DNA from: Leptolyngbya sp. O-77
GTDB lineage: Bacteria; Cyanobacteriota; Cyanobacteriia; Elainellales; Elainellaceae
Length of the DNA stretch: 64,000 nucleotides
Direction: 5' to 3'
Assembly (NCBI RefSeq): GCF_001548395.1
Contig: NZ_AP017367.1
Span: 3,881,001 to 3,945,000 of the forward strand
A program made the position numbers and the translations under genes. The notes beneath the pieces were generated by a model. The model was not told where the DNA came from. It did not search any database and saw only the letters and a program-made list of their open reading frames with translations. Shown piece by piece: positions 63,020 to 64,000 of the stretch (within the stretch, counting starts at the first letter, position 1; every line of letters starts with the position of its first letter).

Positions 63020-64000
63020 TCAGTTGGAATCTTTAGACAGCCCCGGTGGCTTGGTGTCGGGCTTGCCGTTGCCGTTGCCCGATTCCAGCGAGAAGCGGCT
63101 GGGCACTGGCTTTCGCACAGGCTGGAGATTTTGCAGCACGTCGGTTAGTTGCAGCCCCTCTAGCGGCTTGGCTTCCCGCAGCTTGTGCCACACCGAGCGC
63201 GACATCATCAGCGTGTGGTGGGTTTGCGCTGCGCCCAGTTGTTGCAAAAAGTCTTCCCGCTCCGGCTGATAGTCGGCCGAATCGACCATGAGCGCCTGCT
63301 CCGGATAGCCCCGCACCACCTGCGCCATCTGGCAGAATAGCTCTGGATAGAGCCAGGTGTAGGCCGGGTGAACCGTTAGCTTGGCTTCGTGGGGGTGGCT
63401 GCCGTCTTTACAAAGTTGCAGCCGAAAATAGCCGATCGCTGCTTTGCGCTGTGGCTCGAACACGTAGCCGCTAACCACCTGCACCGGAGTGAGCCAACTC
63501 CCCACCCCGTCTGTGACGCTGCCCAGCAGGCCAGTCTTGAAGTCGGTGATGTGGCGATCAAACACTTGACGGACGTGGGGCGGCATCGAGGCTGTGTCCA
63601 GTTGGCACAGTAACCCCGCGTCGGCGTTGCCCACAGGCAGCAGGTTAGGCAAATCGGGCTGTCGCTCGGCTAGGGCTTGCCACAGCTCGGGGGCGATCGC
63701 CCAGTAGGTCATCTGCGCCAGCGGTTGAAAGCCTGTTTTGCGGCATAACCCAATCACTGAGTTGTCGTTGACATCCACCTCAATCAGCCAGGTACGGGCT
63801 TCCCAAATGGCTTGCAGGCAGTAGCGCAGGAGTTGGGAACCCACGTCCATCAGCGAGGTTTGTCTGAATTCGCCGGGGGAATATTGCCCGACCGCAATTT
63901 GCTCAATCCGCCAAGTGCTGCGTGTGCGGTTGAACGGCGAAACCTGAATGACCCCGCGCACCTGATCGTCTTGCTCAGCCACGTAGGTTGAAAGCAGATG
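63020..64000 (-). CDS. GNAT family N-acetyltransferase, 5' end beyond window
   Basis: Open from 63020 to the window edge with no stop (HLLSTYVAEQDDQVRG continues upstream), so the true start is outside. GNAT features: RIEQIAVG, LLRYCLQAIWEARTWLIEVDVNDNSVIGLCRKTGFQPLAQMTYWAI at the N-terminal half (acetyl-CoA fold with the ASN-x-C-K-TGF end). The C-terminal half is longer than a plain GNAT and ends in a low-complexity tail. Substrate unknown. At least 327 residues visible. Confidence 0.82.
   Translation of the reverse strand, partial: HLLSTYVAEQDDQVRGVIQVSPFNRTRSTWRIEQIAVGQYSPGEFRQTSLMDVGSQLLRYCLQAIWEARTWLIEVDVNDNSVIGLCRKTGFQPLAQMTYWAIAPELWQALAERQPDLPNLLPVGNADAGLLCQLDTASMPPHVRQVFDRHITDFKTGLLGSVTDGVGSWLTPVQVVSGYVFEPQRKAAIGYFRLQLCKDGSHPHEAKLTVHPAYTWLYPELFCQMAQVVRGYPEQALMVDSADYQPEREDFLQQLGAAQTHHTLMMSRSVWHKLREAKPLEGLQLTDVLQNLQPVRKPVPSRFSLESGNGNGKPDTKPPGLSKDSN

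Noticed and set aside
1..64000. tRNA, rRNA, tmRNA, transposase or phage genes
   Set aside because: Looked for T-loop signatures, rRNA cores and transposase motifs on both strands and found none I could support.

Overview
The window is cyanobacterial chromosome. HIP1 palindromes (GCGATCGC) occur throughout genes and spacers. The gene content fits: cytochrome b6f genes petC and petA, mreBCD, the SbpA/CysT/CysW sulfate transporter, a potADBC polyamine transporter, and typical cyanobacterial families (DUF3067, DUF3727, DUF502, HpsJ-like, FHA proteins, Uma2). A moderately GC-rich, Leptolyngbya-like filamentous organism is my inference and cannot be proved from the window. I see no rRNA, tRNA, CRISPR array, prophage or transposase gene.

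Layout. 0-7.3 kb: LRAT-fold protein, M50-like membrane protease, two FHA proteins around a DUF4139 protein, and an S1-type RNA-binding protein. 8-11.2 kb: tatC, DUF3067, petC, petA. TatC and the Tat-dependent Rieske protein lie close together. 11.5-16.7 kb: polar amino-acid binding lipoprotein, rsmH, a Cys-repeat secreted protein, a YpfJ-type protease, Lin0512. 17-20.8 kb: two-subunit xanthine dehydrogenase. 21-25 kb: acpP, fabF, tkt. 25-29.6 kb: pot operon on the minus strand. 30-34.3 kb: PBP2, a Tat-exported FAD amine oxidase and a 46-residue secreted peptide gene. 34.5-39.2 kb: ssb, mreBCD, an Ala/Pro-rich protein. 39-48 kb: Uma2, rsmE, an ECF sigma factor with a cupin anti-sigma, ftsY-nusB-DUF502, a glycosyltransferase and an HpsJ-like protein. 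48.5-54.4 kb: the disturbed part of the window, described below. 54.6-59.3 kb: sulfate uptake cluster with two tandem sbpA genes but no ATPase gene. 59.7-64 kb: the cell-wall/repair block GNAT-ruvX-DUF3727-mltG-yqeG on the minus strand.

The most unusual part is 49.0-54.4 kb. Two 133-bp elements lie in opposite orientation 4.9 kb apart. They have matching imperfect terminal inverted repeats and CTAG/CTAA flanks, and look like MITEs of an IS5-type transposon. One of them supplies the stop codon of pgl. Between and beside them are an 11-unit composite minisatellite, strong palindromes, and reading-frame damage: pgl needs one base correction and lysC (aspartate kinase) needs four. Either this is a cluster of local sequence errors in homopolymer runs or real decay of two central metabolic genes. 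The sulfate cluster is the second point of interest: both sbpA genes carry the same AAACCGTAGATTA box 16-17 nt upstream of a TATGAT -10 hexamer.

Start codons were chosen from family alignments known to me, ribosome-binding sites and signal peptides. Family assignments rest on reading the translated sequences; no database search was possible.
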